Numbered from the stretch's first letter, positions 14,934-24,341 are shown. The stretch: 64,000 bases of DNA from an uncultured Prevotella sp. (GCA_900314935.1 OMXE01000001.1:124001-188000); one strand, 5' to 3'. Notes: generated by a model not told the origin, from the letters alone. Numbers and translations are program-made.

Positions 14934-16541
14934 TTACTTGATTTGTTTCGTTAGCGTCACTACGTTGTAGCCATCGGGCGTGCGCTGATAGGTCATCGTA
15001 TCCATGATATTCTTCACGAGATAGATGCCAAGTCCTCCGATGGGGCGGTCATCGAGATCGGCTTCCACATCGGCTTCCTGATGCTTGGTGGGGTCGAACG
15101 GGATGCCATGATCCTTGACTGTTAGCGTGAGCAGTCCGTCGGCAATCTCAGCGGTCATTTCCACATGTCCGCGTGTTCCCTTCGGATAGGCATAGTTGAT
15201 GACATTGGCCACCCACTCCTCAGCAGCGAGATTCAGCGTCTTCACTATCTCCTCATCAACATCGTGTTCGCGGCATACCGAGAAGAGGAAGCCGCGCATA
15301 CGACTCACTTCGGTCATCTCGTTCTTCATGATGATGCGACGAGGTGCATGGGAAGCATGCTTCTGAGAAGTGCCGTGACGAAGGAACATCAGGGTGAGGT
15401 CGTCGCCCTGTTCTGTTCCGTCGGCAAACACCGTGACATGCTGTTTCAGATAATCGACAACCTCTATGGCCGAAGCATTCTTGTTCTTTTCCACATCGTG
15501 CAGGATGCGCTCTTCACCAAACAGTTTCCTACTGCCATCAGAGGCCATATACATGGCTTCCGTCAGACCGTCGGTGTAAAGCAACATTGAGGTGTTCTCG
15601 GGGAACGGCATCTGTTGCTCCTCGTAGTTGAAATGATCCTGAATGCCTATGGGAAGATTGGTGTCCACCTCCAGCAGATGACAGCTGCCATCGGCCAGTT
15701 GGATGACTGGTGCGTTATGGGCAGCATTGCAATAGGTTAGGTGGTGGGTTTTGAAGTCGAGCACACCCACAAACGCAGTGACGAACGTCAGGGAGTCGTT
15801 GGTGGATGCAATGGCATGATTCATCTCGCGCATGATATTGGCCGCACTCTGATAGTTGCCAGCCAGGTTACGGAACAGCGTTCGTGTAACGGTCATGTAA
15901 AGAGAGGCCGGAACGCCCTTTCCTGCCACATCGCCGATAATAAAGAAGAGCTCATCCCCCTCGATGATGAAGTCGTACAGGTCGCCCCCCACCTCTTTGG
16001 CAGGTGTCATGGAAGCGAAGAGATCGAGGTCGTCTCGTTCTGGGAAGATAGTGGGAATCATGCCCATCTGAATATCGTGGGCAATAGTGAGTTCGCTTTG
16101 GAGGCGCATCTTACTGTCGGTAGTGGTTTTCAGCTCCTCGATATACTGCTTGAGTGATGTCTGCATATAAGCGAATGAGTTGCGCAGGTGCAACAGCTCG
16201 TCTTGCGACTTGATCTCGGGCAAGGGGGTGTCCAGATTCCCCTCGGCAATGTTCACCGCCGACTCGGCGAAGAGCTGCAGCGGCTTCACCATCCGATAGA
16301 TGGCAACGGTACAGAAGATAAACAGCAAAGCCAGTCCGACGATAAATACCACCGTACCGTATTTCACGATCTGGTGGGTGAGGGGTAAGGACATGCTGTC
16401 GCCAGTGAAATAGAAGAACAAAAGTACTGCCACTAAGAATACCACTGCCGCAATACCCATGATTCTGAAACTGAGTCTTGCAGCAAACGACTTCTGGTAT
16501 GCGAGGTCGTACTTGTATTCAAAATTCGGTTCTTCTACCAA
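14934..16541 (-). CDS. Membrane PP2C (SpoIIE) phosphatase fused to RsbW-like kinase domain
   Basis: This 535-aa protein has two membrane helices (about 27-46 and 63-83), a HAMP linker (about 84-138), a SpoIIE/RsbU PP2C phosphatase domain (about 170-375, with GGDLYDF and FFIIGDVAGKGVPA for metal binding) and a C-terminal HATPase_c_2 domain (about 400-535). The kinase part shows LAAEEWVANVINYAYP (N-box), DHGIPFDP and GGLGIYLV (ATP lid glycines). One protein could therefore both phosphorylate and dephosphorylate a STAS antagonist, which is encoded two genes downstream. There is no obvious sensor domain between the membrane helices, as the periplasmic loop is short. Confidence 0.9.
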   Translation of the reverse strand: MVEEPNFEYKYDLAYQKSFAARLSFRIMGIAAVVFLVAVLLFFYFTGDSMSLPLTHQIVKYGTVVFIVGLALLFIFCTVAIYRMVKPLQLFAESAVNIAEGNLDTPLPEIKSQDELLHLRNSFAYMQTSLKQYIEELKTTTDSKMRLQSELTIAHDIQMGMIPTIFPERDDLDLFASMTPAKEVGGDLYDFIIEGDELFFIIGDVAGKGVPASLYMTVTRTLFRNLAGNYQSAANIMREMNHAIASTNDSLTFVTAFVGVLDFKTHHLTYCNAAHNAPVIQLADGSCHLLEVDTNLPIGIQDHFNYEEQQMPFPENTSMLLYTDGLTEAMYMASDGSRKLFGEERILHDVEKNKNASAIEVVDYLKQHVTVFADGTEQGDDLTLMFLRHGTSQKHASHAPRRIIMKNEMTEVSRMRGFLFSVCREHDVDEEIVKTLNLAAEEWVANVINYAYPKGTRGHVEMTAEIADGLLTLTVKDHGIPFDPTKHQEADVEADLDDRPIGGLGIYLVKNIMDTMTYQRTPDGYNVVTLTKQIK

Positions 16542-16573
16542 GGCGAGATAGTATTAAGGATAGATTCTGCGTA

Positions 16574-16581
16574 CAAATATA
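16574..16581 (-). promoter_or_regulatory. Putative -7 box for the partner-switching operon
   Basis: The minus strand reads TATATTTG about 32 nt upstream of the phosphatase/kinase ATG. A clear -33 element at 19-21 nt is missing. The rest of 16542-16728 holds an imperfect hairpin (GGCCGTCGC pairing with GCGGCGGCC, 16654-16698) but no gene. Confidence 0.4.
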
Positions 16582-16728
16582 CAAAAAAAGAGGAATAATG
16601 TGCCATCATTGCGCCTTGTTTTTTCGGGAAACGGCACATTTTCTTGAAAATAGTATGGCCGTCGCCGAGATACGCAATGTAAAACAGCGGCGGCCACACA
16701 TCTAACGGTCGTCAGATCTTCCTCAGAC

Positions 16729-18141
16729 TTACTTCACGATTTTGTGCGAAATAAGCATGTTCCGAGGATCAAGAGCCTCATCCAGCTTCTCTTGAGTCAT
16801 CAGACCCTTCTCCAGAACGATATCGTAGATCGAGCGGTTGGTTTCCAAAGCTTCCTTGGCCACCTTCGTGCTCGTCTTGTAACCGATATAGGGATTCAGT
16901 GCGGTTACGATACCGATGGAGTTCTTCACCATTTCATAACAACGTTCTTTATTGACGGTAATACCGAGGACACACTCTTCAGTGAGGGTTTCAATGGCGT
17001 TCTTCAGCCACAGCAGACTCTCGATGAGCGACTCGGTGATAACGGGTTCCATCACGTTAAGCTGCAGCTGACCGGCTTCGGCAGCGAAGCTGACGGTGGT
17101 GTCGTTACCAATGACCTTGAAACAAACCTGGTTCACCACCTCGGGGATTACCGGGTTCACCTTTCCTGGCATGATGCTGGAACCGGGAGCCTTCGGGGGG
17201 AGGTTGATCTCGTTAAGACCACAACGAGGACCAGAGGCCATGAGGCGGAGGTCATTACAGATCTTGGAGAGCTTGATGGCCAGACGCTTCAGGGCTGATG
17301 AGTAGCTGACGTAGGCTCCTGTATCGGGCGTAGCCTCTACAAGGTCGCTGGCAGATACGAAAGCCTCACCCGTGAGCTTACTGAGGTTGGCAGCACAGAG
17401 CTTGGCGAAGCCGGGAACAGCATTCAGTCCGGTACCGATGGCGGTACCACCCATGTTGATCTCGTGGAGGAGCTTCACGTTGCGCTCGAGGTTGAGGATC
17501 TCTTCCTCGAGGTTATTGGCATAAGCGTTGAACTCCTGTCCGCTGGTCATGGGCACAGCATCCTGCAGCTGGGTACGACCCATCTTGATGACGTCCTTGA
17601 ACTCCTCGCCTTTGTAGCGAAGGGCACTGATAAGACCCGTGAGGGCTGCCACCAGACTCTTGTTCATGCGGATAAGAGCCAGACGGATAGTGGTGGGATA
17701 GACATCGTTGGTTGACTGACCGCAGTTGCAGTGGTCGTTGGGGTAGCAATACTGGTAGTCGCCTTTCTCATGACCCATGATCTCGAGGGCACGGTTGGCA
17801 ATCACCTCATTGGCATTCATGTTAACCGACGTTCCTGCACCACCCTGCATCATGTCGATGGGGAAGTCCTCGTGGAACTTACCGTCGATAATCTCGCGGC
17901 AAGCCTGTGAGATGGCTCCGGCAATCTCGTCGTTGATCACACCGAGGGTGTGGTTGGTCTGCACGGCAGCGAGCTTCACATACGCAATGGCGATGATGAA
18001 ATCGTGGTAACTGCGCATCTGCTTGCGCGAAATGTGGTAGTTGTTGATGGCACGCTGTGTCTGCACACCATAATATGCTTCAACTGGTATTTTGAGTTCA
18101 CCTAACAGGTCCGACTCAACGCGGAATTTCTTTTCTGACAT
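16729..18141 (-). CDS. aspA: Aspartate ammonia-lyase (aspartase)
   Basis: This 470-aa cytoplasmic enzyme converts L-aspartate to fumarate and ammonia. The fumarase/aspartase signature GSSIMPGKVNP is intact, and the TGTGxNAVPGF-like region and the HCNCGQSTNDVYPT substrate loop are also visible. The length is typical. It is the last gene of a minus-strand set after the Dcu transporter, asparaginase and a porin, and so completes asparagine to aspartate to fumarate; fumarate could feed anaerobic fumarate respiration. Confidence 0.95.
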   Translation of the reverse strand: MSEKKFRVESDLLGELKIPVEAYYGVQTQRAINNYHISRKQMRSYHDFIIAIAYVKLAAVQTNHTLGVINDEIAGAISQACREIIDGKFHEDFPIDMMQGGAGTSVNMNANEVIANRALEIMGHEKGDYQYCYPNDHCNCGQSTNDVYPTTIRLALIRMNKSLVAALTGLISALRYKGEEFKDVIKMGRTQLQDAVPMTSGQEFNAYANNLEEEILNLERNVKLLHEINMGGTAIGTGLNAVPGFAKLCAANLSKLTGEAFVSASDLVEATPDTGAYVSYSSALKRLAIKLSKICNDLRLMASGPRCGLNEINLPPKAPGSSIMPGKVNPVIPEVVNQVCFKVIGNDTTVSFAAEAGQLQLNVMEPVITESLIESLLWLKNAIETLTEECVLGITVNKERCYEMVKNSIGIVTALNPYIGYKTSTKVAKEALETNRSIYDIVLEKGLMTQEKLDEALDPRNMLISHKIVK

Positions 18142-18168
18142 AATTATAATCTTTGATATTTATACATT

Positions 18169-19338
18169 TTAGAACATCGGCAGTTGCCAGATGTAACCGA
18201 GTGAGATGCGATTGGTGCTGTAATCGTCGAAACCAAAGGCCTTTCCCTTGTCGGTATAGCTGTAATGACGTCCTACGTAGGTAAGGAAGAAGTGCAGGTT
18301 GCTGTTCTTCAGCGGATAGTACTCCAGACCGGCGAAGTAGCCTAATGCGGTGCGGTATTTACCCTTCTCTACATTACCGTTAGCCTTGGAAAGGCCTTCG
18401 TTTTCGAGCATACCCTTCACGAAGAAGTTCCAGCTCGGAGAGAAACGATACTGTGCCTTCAGAACGAACGACAGATATTCGGCGTCGTTGCGGTGGCCAC
18501 CTAATGCGTTGTTACCTACAATGCTTGATACGATACCCTCACGATCGATTCCTTCACGCATGTACATCACATCGAAGAAGGCGTCGAAGTTGTTCACGGT
18601 TACCTCATTACCTAAGGCAATGTAATGACTCTGGTTGCCACGTGCCTGACTCATCAGTGAGTAGCTCCAGCGAGTCTTGAACACATCACCGAAATTACCG
18701 TTCCAGTTAGCAGTGTAAACCAGGGGCACCTTCGACTGCTCATAGCCTTCGCCATACATATCGCTCATGCTGGCGCTACGGCTATCCAACACCTGCAGCT
18801 GCAACTGATGGTTGGGCGTTACCTGGAACTGGAAGTTGGCACCAGTGAGGAAGTTACTCATATAGTCAACCATGTCGGAATATTCGTAGATCTCAATGGG
18901 GTTCAGGTCGAATTCCATACCACCATAGGCAGCGCATTGCTTACCGAGGAACATAGAGAACTTATCGTTAACCTTTACACCGATTCCTGCCACGTCGATG
19001 GATGATGAAGGCATGTTGTCGATGCCGTCAGGAGCAGGAGAGTTGTTGCGGTTCAGACGCTGACGCCAGCGGAAAGAGAAGGTGTCGTTGATGTTTCCCT
19101 TTGCCTCGATGCGGATCTGGCGCATGTTGAACTTGGCGTTCTGGAAAGCACCGTCGCTCTCGTTGACATCGAAACTGTTGTTGAGGTTAAGCAGGAAATG
19201 GAAATTGTCCTGCTTCTTCTCGATATTCGTTACCTTCTCGAACAGTGATTCCTCACCTGCCGAAGCGTCCTTATTCTGCTGTGCATGAGCCGACAGTGCA
19301 ACGCACAACATCGTTCCAAATAATATACTCTTCTTCAT
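18169..19338 (-). CDS. Porin-like outer-membrane protein of the aspartate operon
   Basis: This 389-aa protein has a signal peptide (MKKSILFGTMLCVALSAHAQ), a short coiled segment after it (EESLFEKVTNIEKKQD) and then alternating beta-strand sequence ending in the outer-membrane C-terminal aromatic pattern YIWQLPMF. It resembles phosphate-selective porin O/P-type channels. Its position between asparaginase and aspartase suggests that it admits aspartate, asparagine or related dicarboxylates across the outer membrane; this is inference from context. Confidence 0.75.
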   Translation of the reverse strand: MKKSILFGTMLCVALSAHAQQNKDASAGEESLFEKVTNIEKKQDNFHFLLNLNNSFDVNESDGAFQNAKFNMRQIRIEAKGNINDTFSFRWRQRLNRNNSPAPDGIDNMPSSSIDVAGIGVKVNDKFSMFLGKQCAAYGGMEFDLNPIEIYEYSDMVDYMSNFLTGANFQFQVTPNHQLQLQVLDSRSASMSDMYGEGYEQSKVPLVYTANWNGNFGDVFKTRWSYSLMSQARGNQSHYIALGNEVTVNNFDAFFDVMYMREGIDREGIVSSIVGNNALGGHRNDAEYLSFVLKAQYRFSPSWNFFVKGMLENEGLSKANGNVEKGKYRTALGYFAGLEYYPLKNSNLHFFLTYVGRHYSYTDKGKAFGFDDYSTNRISLGYIWQLPMF

Positions 19339-19360
19339 AATTGCATTCTTTATTATTACC

Positions 19361-19384
19361 GTTTTACCATTTTACCATTTGCCC
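19361..19384. repeat. Short octamer array
   Basis: Three 8-nt units, GTTTTACC, ATTTTACC, ATTTGCCC, sit between the asparaginase stop and the porin start. The same word in the opposite orientation (TAAAATGG) recurs at 44383-44414. Confidence 0.5.
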
Positions 19385-19390
19385 TCAGAC

Positions 19391-20440
19391 TTAGTATTTC
19401 TTGAAGAGCTCCTGAATCTGAGTCCAGTCGTGGGTCTTGGTCAGAGCCAGCATCAGCAGCACGCGGGCCTTCTGAGGATTCAAGTCGAGAGAAGCCACGA
19501 AATGATACTTGGCATCGTCAACCTCACTGTTCAGACAGGTAGGACCAGTCGGGCAGCGTGAAGAACGTACAATCTGGATACCGCTCTGCTGAGCCTTGAC
19601 AGCTACGTCGAACACGTCTTTGTAGAAGTTGCCGTCGCCTACACCTGCCAGTACGATACCATCGAACTTGGCGTCAACAAAAGCCTGCATGGGCAGTGGA
19701 GAAGCATTGGCATAGCCGTAAACGATACCTACGTTGGGAAGTCTCTCCAGGTTGGTTACGTCGAACTCCGACTTTGTAGTATGTGCATTGTTGGGAGTCT
19801 GCAGCATGTGGGCCTCACCATTGTAGATATAGCCGATGATGCCTGAAGGACCGCCTTCGAAGGTGTCGCAATCAATGGTGTGGGTCTTGATAACCGTCTT
19901 GGCATCAAGCAGCTGGTTGTTCATACAGCAGAGCACGCCCATGCCCTTAACGGCTGGTGAAACGGCTGCAGCCACGGCATTGTAGAGGTTGGCAGGACCA
20001 TCAGCGCTGATGGCTGTTGAGGGACGCATAGAGCCGGCCAGTACCACGGGCTTGTCGCTCTTAACGGTGAGGTTCAGGAAGTAGGCTGTCTCTTCCATCG
20101 TGTCTGTTCCATGAGTAACCACAACACCGTCGTAGCCTTCCTCGTTGAGTAACTGATTGATGCGCTTGGCAAGCTTGAGCCATACCTCGTTGTTCATGTC
20201 CTGAGAACCGATGTTCACGAGCTGCTCACCACTGACGTCGGCCAGATAGAGCATCTGGGGAACGGCATCGATCAGTGTCTGGATACCTACCTGTCCAGCG
20301 CTGTAGCTTGAAGAGGTTGATGACTGGCTGACACCTGCAATGGTACCGCCGGTAGCAATAATACGAATCTTTGGTTTAGCAACGATGTTGACAGAGACCA
20401 AGAGTGCCAAAAGCACGAAAATACCACGTAACTGTTTCAT
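19391..20440 (-). CDS. ansB: Type II L-asparaginase, exported
   Basis: This 349-aa enzyme hydrolyses asparagine to aspartate and ammonia. A signal peptide (MKQLRGIFVLLALLVSVNIVAKP) points to the periplasm, as for type II enzymes. Both catalytic threonine motifs are present: IATGGTIAG near the N-terminus and THGTDTMEETA further on. It lies 50 bp downstream of the Dcu transporter gene and 52 bp upstream of the porin. Periplasmic asparaginase followed by a C4-dicarboxylate carrier is a coherent route for using asparagine. Confidence 0.94.
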   Translation of the reverse strand: MKQLRGIFVLLALLVSVNIVAKPKIRIIATGGTIAGVSQSSTSSSYSAGQVGIQTLIDAVPQMLYLADVSGEQLVNIGSQDMNNEVWLKLAKRINQLLNEEGYDGVVVTHGTDTMEETAYFLNLTVKSDKPVVLAGSMRPSTAISADGPANLYNAVAAAVSPAVKGMGVLCCMNNQLLDAKTVIKTHTIDCDTFEGGPSGIIGYIYNGEAHMLQTPNNAHTTKSEFDVTNLERLPNVGIVYGYANASPLPMQAFVDAKFDGIVLAGVGDGNFYKDVFDVAVKAQQSGIQIVRSSRCPTGPTCLNSEVDDAKYHFVASLDLNPQKARVLLMLALTKTHDWTQIQELFKKY

Positions 20441-20490
20441 AATACTATTGTTTTAATGATTAGATAATAGAATTGTTATTTATTGTTTGA

Positions 20491-21849
20491 TTAATACAAG
20501 AAGGTAATGATGAGATAAGCGACACCGATCGACACGAAGGTGGTGATGAAGCCGGAGAGCTGGAAAGAGTGGTTCAATACATACTTTCCGATTCTCGTGG
20601 TGCCCGTGCGGTCGAAGTTGATGGCGGCCACCTCGGTGGGGTAGTTGGGGATGAAGAAATAGCCGTTCACAGCAGGGAACATAGCTACCAGTGCCAGCGG
20701 GTTGATGCCTAAGGCCATACCCAGCGGATAGAGGGTGCGTACGGTGGCTGCCTGAGAGAAGAGCATGATGCTCATGAAGAACAGGGCGATGGCAAACAGG
20801 AACGGATACTGAGTAACGATGTCGGCAATGCCGTTCTTGAAGAACTCAATGTTTCCGTTAAAGAAGGTGTCGCCCATCCAGGCAATACCGAAGATGCTGA
20901 CCATGGCGTTCATACCTGCACCGAAGATGTTTCCCTTCACGGCATCGCCCACATTGGCCTTGCCCACGATAAGGATCAGGGCGGCAATAGACATCATCAG
21001 GATTTCAATGGTCTGCGGCATTGACAAGCGCTGCAACTCTCCATCTACCGTAAATGAGGGGCGCAGAGAAGGAACGCTGCCGAACAGCACCACAAGGAAC
21101 ACACCAAAGAGGAATGCCCATACGGCACGTTTGGCGTATTTGTGCTGTGGGTTGGTGGCTGCGAGGCCGGTTTCATCTGTTACATCCAAAGTCTCGTTCG
21201 GGTCGATCAGACCTTCCTTCACGCGGCGCTGGTATTCGGGATCGTCAACCAGTTCTTTTCCAACGCGGTTCTGAACGAATGAGGAAACGAGAATGGCAAT
21301 CAGCGATGCAGGGATGCAGACAAGCAGGATGTCTTTCAACTCAATGCCCTGACCGCCCAGCAGGTCGGTACTGATGACCGCTGCCGTAGCTGCCGACATA
21401 GGACTACCTGTGATTCCCAATGAAGCGGCAATGGTAGCCACGGTCATGGGGCGCTCGGGACGGATCTTACTCTTAGTGGCAATCTCGGAAATGATAGGTA
21501 ACAGCGAATACGATGTGTGGGCTGTACCGGCCACAAGACAGAAAATCCAAGTGGTAAGCGGACCGTAATACGTGATATGGTCGGGGTGCTTACGAAGGAA
21601 TCTCGCAGCAAGACCAACCAGATAGTCAAGTCCGCCGGCAGCCTGCAACGCCGCTGTAGCCGTGATGACACTCACAATGATAAGCATCACGTCGAGAGGG
21701 ATGTTACCTGGTTTCAGTCCGAAAAGGAAGACGAGAATGAACACGCCGACCATACCGTAGATACCAAGTCCTATTCCTCCCACGCGAGCTCCGATAAAGA
21801 TAAGCGCCAATACGATGAGTAGTTGGATAAGAATGATTGTTGTAGCCAT
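20491..21849 (-). CDS. Anaerobic C4-dicarboxylate transporter (DcuA/DcuB family)
   Basis: This 452-aa inner-membrane protein has about eleven hydrophobic segments and matches the Dcu family, which exchanges aspartate, fumarate or malate for succinate under anaerobic conditions. Recognisable segments are TAALQAAGGLDYLVGLA near residue 70 and GTAHTSYSLLPIISEIA. It is the first gene of the aspartate/asparagine set. I cannot separate DcuA from DcuB by eye, so no symbol is given. Confidence 0.92.
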   Translation of the reverse strand: MATTIILIQLLIVLALIFIGARVGGIGLGIYGMVGVFILVFLFGLKPGNIPLDVMLIIVSVITATAALQAAGGLDYLVGLAARFLRKHPDHITYYGPLTTWIFCLVAGTAHTSYSLLPIISEIATKSKIRPERPMTVATIAASLGITGSPMSAATAAVISTDLLGGQGIELKDILLVCIPASLIAILVSSFVQNRVGKELVDDPEYQRRVKEGLIDPNETLDVTDETGLAATNPQHKYAKRAVWAFLFGVFLVVLFGSVPSLRPSFTVDGELQRLSMPQTIEILMMSIAALILIVGKANVGDAVKGNIFGAGMNAMVSIFGIAWMGDTFFNGNIEFFKNGIADIVTQYPFLFAIALFFMSIMLFSQAATVRTLYPLGMALGINPLALVAMFPAVNGYFFIPNYPTEVAAINFDRTGTTRIGKYVLNHSFQLSGFITTFVSIGVAYLIITFLY

Positions 21850-21901
21850 ATAAGGTAATGATAAGATTGCGAAAAGATTGTTTTAGTAATGATTTCGGGG
21901 G

Positions 21902-21909
21902 CAAAGGTA
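21902..21909 (-). promoter_or_regulatory. Putative -7 box for the aspartate/asparagine operon
   Basis: TACCTTTG on the minus strand lies about 53 nt upstream of the transporter ATG. The nearest TTTG upstream is 25 nt away, too far for the standard spacing, so an activator may be required; the divergent AraC-type regulator is a natural candidate. Confidence 0.45.
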
Positions 21910-21951
21910 GAGATTATTTTCCGTACCGTCTTTGCAAAAATCGAAAGAATA

Positions 21952-21983
21952 TTTGCAAAAAACGAAACTATTCATTATTTTTG
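21952..21983 (+). promoter_or_regulatory. Housekeeping promoter of the AraC-type regulator
   Basis: TTTG (21952-21955), a 20-nt spacer and TATTTTTG (21976-21983) match the Bacteroidetes promoter consensus exactly. The ATG at 22015 follows, with AGGAG at 22002-22006. Confidence 0.65.
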
Positions 21984-22014
21984 CAAAACCTAACAATCTA
22001 CAGGAGCCTTTTCT

Positions 22015-22905
22015 ATGTCGAGAATCTATACTTTGGCTGAGGTTTCCAGCATGTTACACAATGATTATCCCTCCGGCGCCAGCGTGTCGGTGGCAAGTGT
22101 TGATGCATCTGTGTTGGAGATGATAGAGAAGGGACAGATCTTCGTGAATTTCTATACGCTGGTGTTGATTCAGAAGGGCAGGATGAGCTATGCCCTAAAA
22201 GGAAACTTGATAGAACTGGAGGAGAACGACCTTGTGCTAGTGCCGCCCAACTACCCTGTGAGCTATGATTCCTATTCAGACGACCTTCTGGCCCTCAACC
22301 TGATGATAGAGGAGAGCTACTACCACAAGGTGCTGCGGTTCGATACGAATCTGATGGACATGGAATACAGCTATGCCTACGACCTGCTACCGGTGTTCCA
22401 TCTGGATACGAACAAAAGGGAATTGTTCCTGGATATGAGTAAGCAGATTCAGAACACCATTCGTATCCCGCATCTCTATCGCGAGGAGATGGTCGACCAT
22501 CTGGTGCATGTGGTGCAGCTACTCTTCAGCGAACTGCTCTATGGAGGCGAAATACAACCTTCTCACGATCTGACGAACAAACAGAATATTTTCAAGATCT
22601 TCATCCACCTGGCTTCACGGAATTTCAAGAAGGAACGGCAGATCAAGTTCTATGCCGATAACCTGAACATCACCACCACTTATCTTTCACGCACGGTGAA
22701 GGAGATGTCGGGACAAACCGTAAACAGCTACCTCAACACTTTCTTATATAACGAGATCTGTAAGCTGCTCCGTTCTTCTTCGTATAATATCAGCGAGATC
22801 TCCGACATACTCTTCTTCAACGATCAGTCAGCCCTCACCAATTTCTTCAAGTCTCGCTCGGGAATGACCCCCGTGGCCTACCGCCGCTCTTTCATGGGGA
22901 AATAG
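22015..22905 (+). CDS. AraC-family transcriptional regulator
   Basis: This 296-aa protein has a cupin-like N-terminal sensing half (about 20-120) and a C-terminal AraC/XylS DNA-binding domain with two helix-turn-helix units (about 195-293; NLNITTTYLSRTVKEMSG and ISEISDILFFNDQSALTNFFKSRSGMTPVAYR). It is transcribed away from the Dcu-asparaginase-porin-aspartase genes across a 165-bp region holding both promoters, so control of that operon is likely. The inducer is unknown. Confidence 0.88.
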   Translation: MSRIYTLAEVSSMLHNDYPSGASVSVASVDASVLEMIEKGQIFVNFYTLVLIQKGRMSYALKGNLIELEENDLVLVPPNYPVSYDSYSDDLLALNLMIEESYYHKVLRFDTNLMDMEYSYAYDLLPVFHLDTNKRELFLDMSKQIQNTIRIPHLYREEMVDHLVHVVQLLFSELLYGGEIQPSHDLTNKQNIFKIFIHLASRNFKKERQIKFYADNLNITTTYLSRTVKEMSGQTVNSYLNTFLYNEICKLLRSSSYNISEISDILFFNDQSALTNFFKSRSGMTPVAYRRSFMGK

Positions 22906-22962
22906 AGAAGCTCACTTTCGCTTCCACCATCATCTGCCTTATTCTATCCACGGCTCCCATCC

Positions 22963-23493
22963 TCACTCAAATCTAAGATAGACCTTTGAATCTGCGTAAT
23001 CAATAATAGCATGGTGGTTGTCAAGGAAGTCACTACCTAATATCCCATCAACCGTGCGCGAACGGTTTCTTTTGAACTCGGTGTTCGTATAGGAAATGTC
23101 CATCAGGTAAAGACTGTCGGTTTTCTCTTCATGATCATTTACCTGTAGCATAGCCGATGTCCTTACAAGTCTGCTCACGGAGCCGATGCCTGCTGCATAA
23201 TCCTTCGTCCCGAACACCTTAAGATCATATTTATCTTTCTTGGATAAGTCAATCAAAGTAGCCCCACCTCCTGTATCGATAAGGAACACACAAGGCTTCC
23301 CGTTCACCTGCAGTGTAACCGTAATGTGCCCGGTTTTTGTCTTAAACATCGGAACCACATCATAGCCGTTGGCCAGCATAATGCTGTCGTTCCTCATTGC
23401 CACAGCAATTCCCTCCGCCTTATCCTGATTGCCCGTACAACCAGCAATCACACAAAGCAAAACAAATAATACAAGCTGTATTTTAGTTGACAT
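22963..23493 (-). CDS. Retropepsin-like aspartyl protease lipoprotein
   Basis: This 176-aa protein has a lipoprotein signal (MSTKIQLVLFVLLCVIAGC, Cys19). The mature part has the active-site motif FLIDTGGGATLID and a later hydrophobic-glycine element (GILGSDFLDNHHAIIDY), the hallmarks of clan AA single-domain aspartic proteases. These act as dimers. The target is unknown. The gene converges on the AraC-type gene. Its upstream region is almost the same as that of the 783-aa surface protein at 36.6-38.9 kb. Confidence 0.8.
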   Translation of the reverse strand: MSTKIQLVLFVLLCVIAGCTGNQDKAEGIAVAMRNDSIMLANGYDVVPMFKTKTGHITVTLQVNGKPCVFLIDTGGGATLIDLSKKDKYDLKVFGTKDYAAGIGSVSRLVRTSAMLQVNDHEEKTDSLYLMDISYTNTEFKRNRSRTVDGILGSDFLDNHHAIIDYADSKVYLRFE

Positions 23494-23600
23494 AGTAGTT
23501 GACTTTGAATAAGTTCTGTTAATAGTTTATTGCTGCAAAGATAATGTATAATTTGGATAAAACAAAGAGAATGCCCCATTTAATGATTGCTTGCAGTTTC
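23491..23600 (-). promoter_or_regulatory. Promoter region, copy 1 of a duplicated upstream segment
   Basis: On the minus strand there is TTTG (23563-23566 as CAAA), a 19-nt spacer and TATCTTTG (23536-23543 as CAAAGATA). The flanking sequence from CATAGTAGTTGA at the start codon out to about 23600 is nearly repeated at 38926-39030, apart from a 5-nt length difference in one spacer and scattered changes. Confidence 0.7.
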
Positions 23601-23633
23601 GCTACTCAATTACTTTACATCCTTGAAAGCTGT

Positions 23634-24341
23634 TTATGCCATTAAGCGTTCAAGTTTGTTTTTCCACTTCTCCCAATGGGGCATTTCCTTGGTAAGAAGT
23701 GCATAGAACTCCTTATTATGGCTGCGATGGATGAGGTGGCATAATTCATGAGTGATAACATACTCAATGCAACACCTTGGAGCACATATCAGTCGAAGGT
23801 TTAGTGTGATGTGCCCATCTATTGTACAATATCCCCATCGTTTTTCCATTTTCTTAATGGAAAGACTTTGGGGCTTTACGCCATAAATAGAAAATTGTTC
23901 AATAATTGGTTGAGCGTACTCATGAAACTTGATGTTGGCTCGTTGGCGATACCAAGTCTGTAACAGCATACCTGCATCCTTTTTTTGACGACACTCTATC
24001 TCAATGATATTATTCTGATAATGGACAGCATTCACATTGCTCTCCCTTACCCTGAGCATATACTGGCGCCCTAAGTAGAGATGCGATTCTCCACTAATAT
24101 ACTGGCGTTTCGTTGTAGGTGTGCCGAATGACTCAAAGAACCGCTTTTGTTTGAGAATCCAACTAGCTCTTTTGCGCACTTTCTTTTGAATCTGTTCTAA
24201 GGTTGCATTTATAGGTGCCTTCAGACAGACGGTACTATCCGGATTGACACAAATGCTCAGTGTCTTTCTTGGGGCAAATACTATATCATAATTGATAATA
24301 GTAGCTCCATATTGTATGTGGTCTCTTGTTATTTGATCCAT
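23634..24341 (-). CDS. YgjP-like (DUF45/WLM) zinc metallopeptidase
   Basis: This 235-aa protein carries the zinc motif HELCHLIHRSH (His198, Glu199, His202, third ligand His208) of the YgjP/DUF45 family. Genes of this type are often found beside type I restriction systems, and here it overlaps the 3' end of hsdR by 13 bp, so it is the last gene of the restriction operon. What it cleaves is unknown. There is no signal peptide, so it is cytoplasmic. Confidence 0.88.
   Translation of the reverse strand: MDQITRDHIQYGATIINYDIVFAPRKTLSICVNPDSTVCLKAPINATLEQIQKKVRKRASWILKQKRFFESFGTPTTKRQYISGESHLYLGRQYMLRVRESNVNAVHYQNNIIEIECRQKKDAGMLLQTWYRQRANIKFHEYAQPIIEQFSIYGVKPQSLSIKKMEKRWGYCTIDGHITLNLRLICAPRCCIEYVITHELCHLIHRSHNKEFYALLTKEMPHWEKWKNKLERLMA

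Noticed and set aside
16654..16698. Terminator after aspA
   Set aside because: An imperfect GC-rich hairpin is there but no T-run follows on the minus strand.
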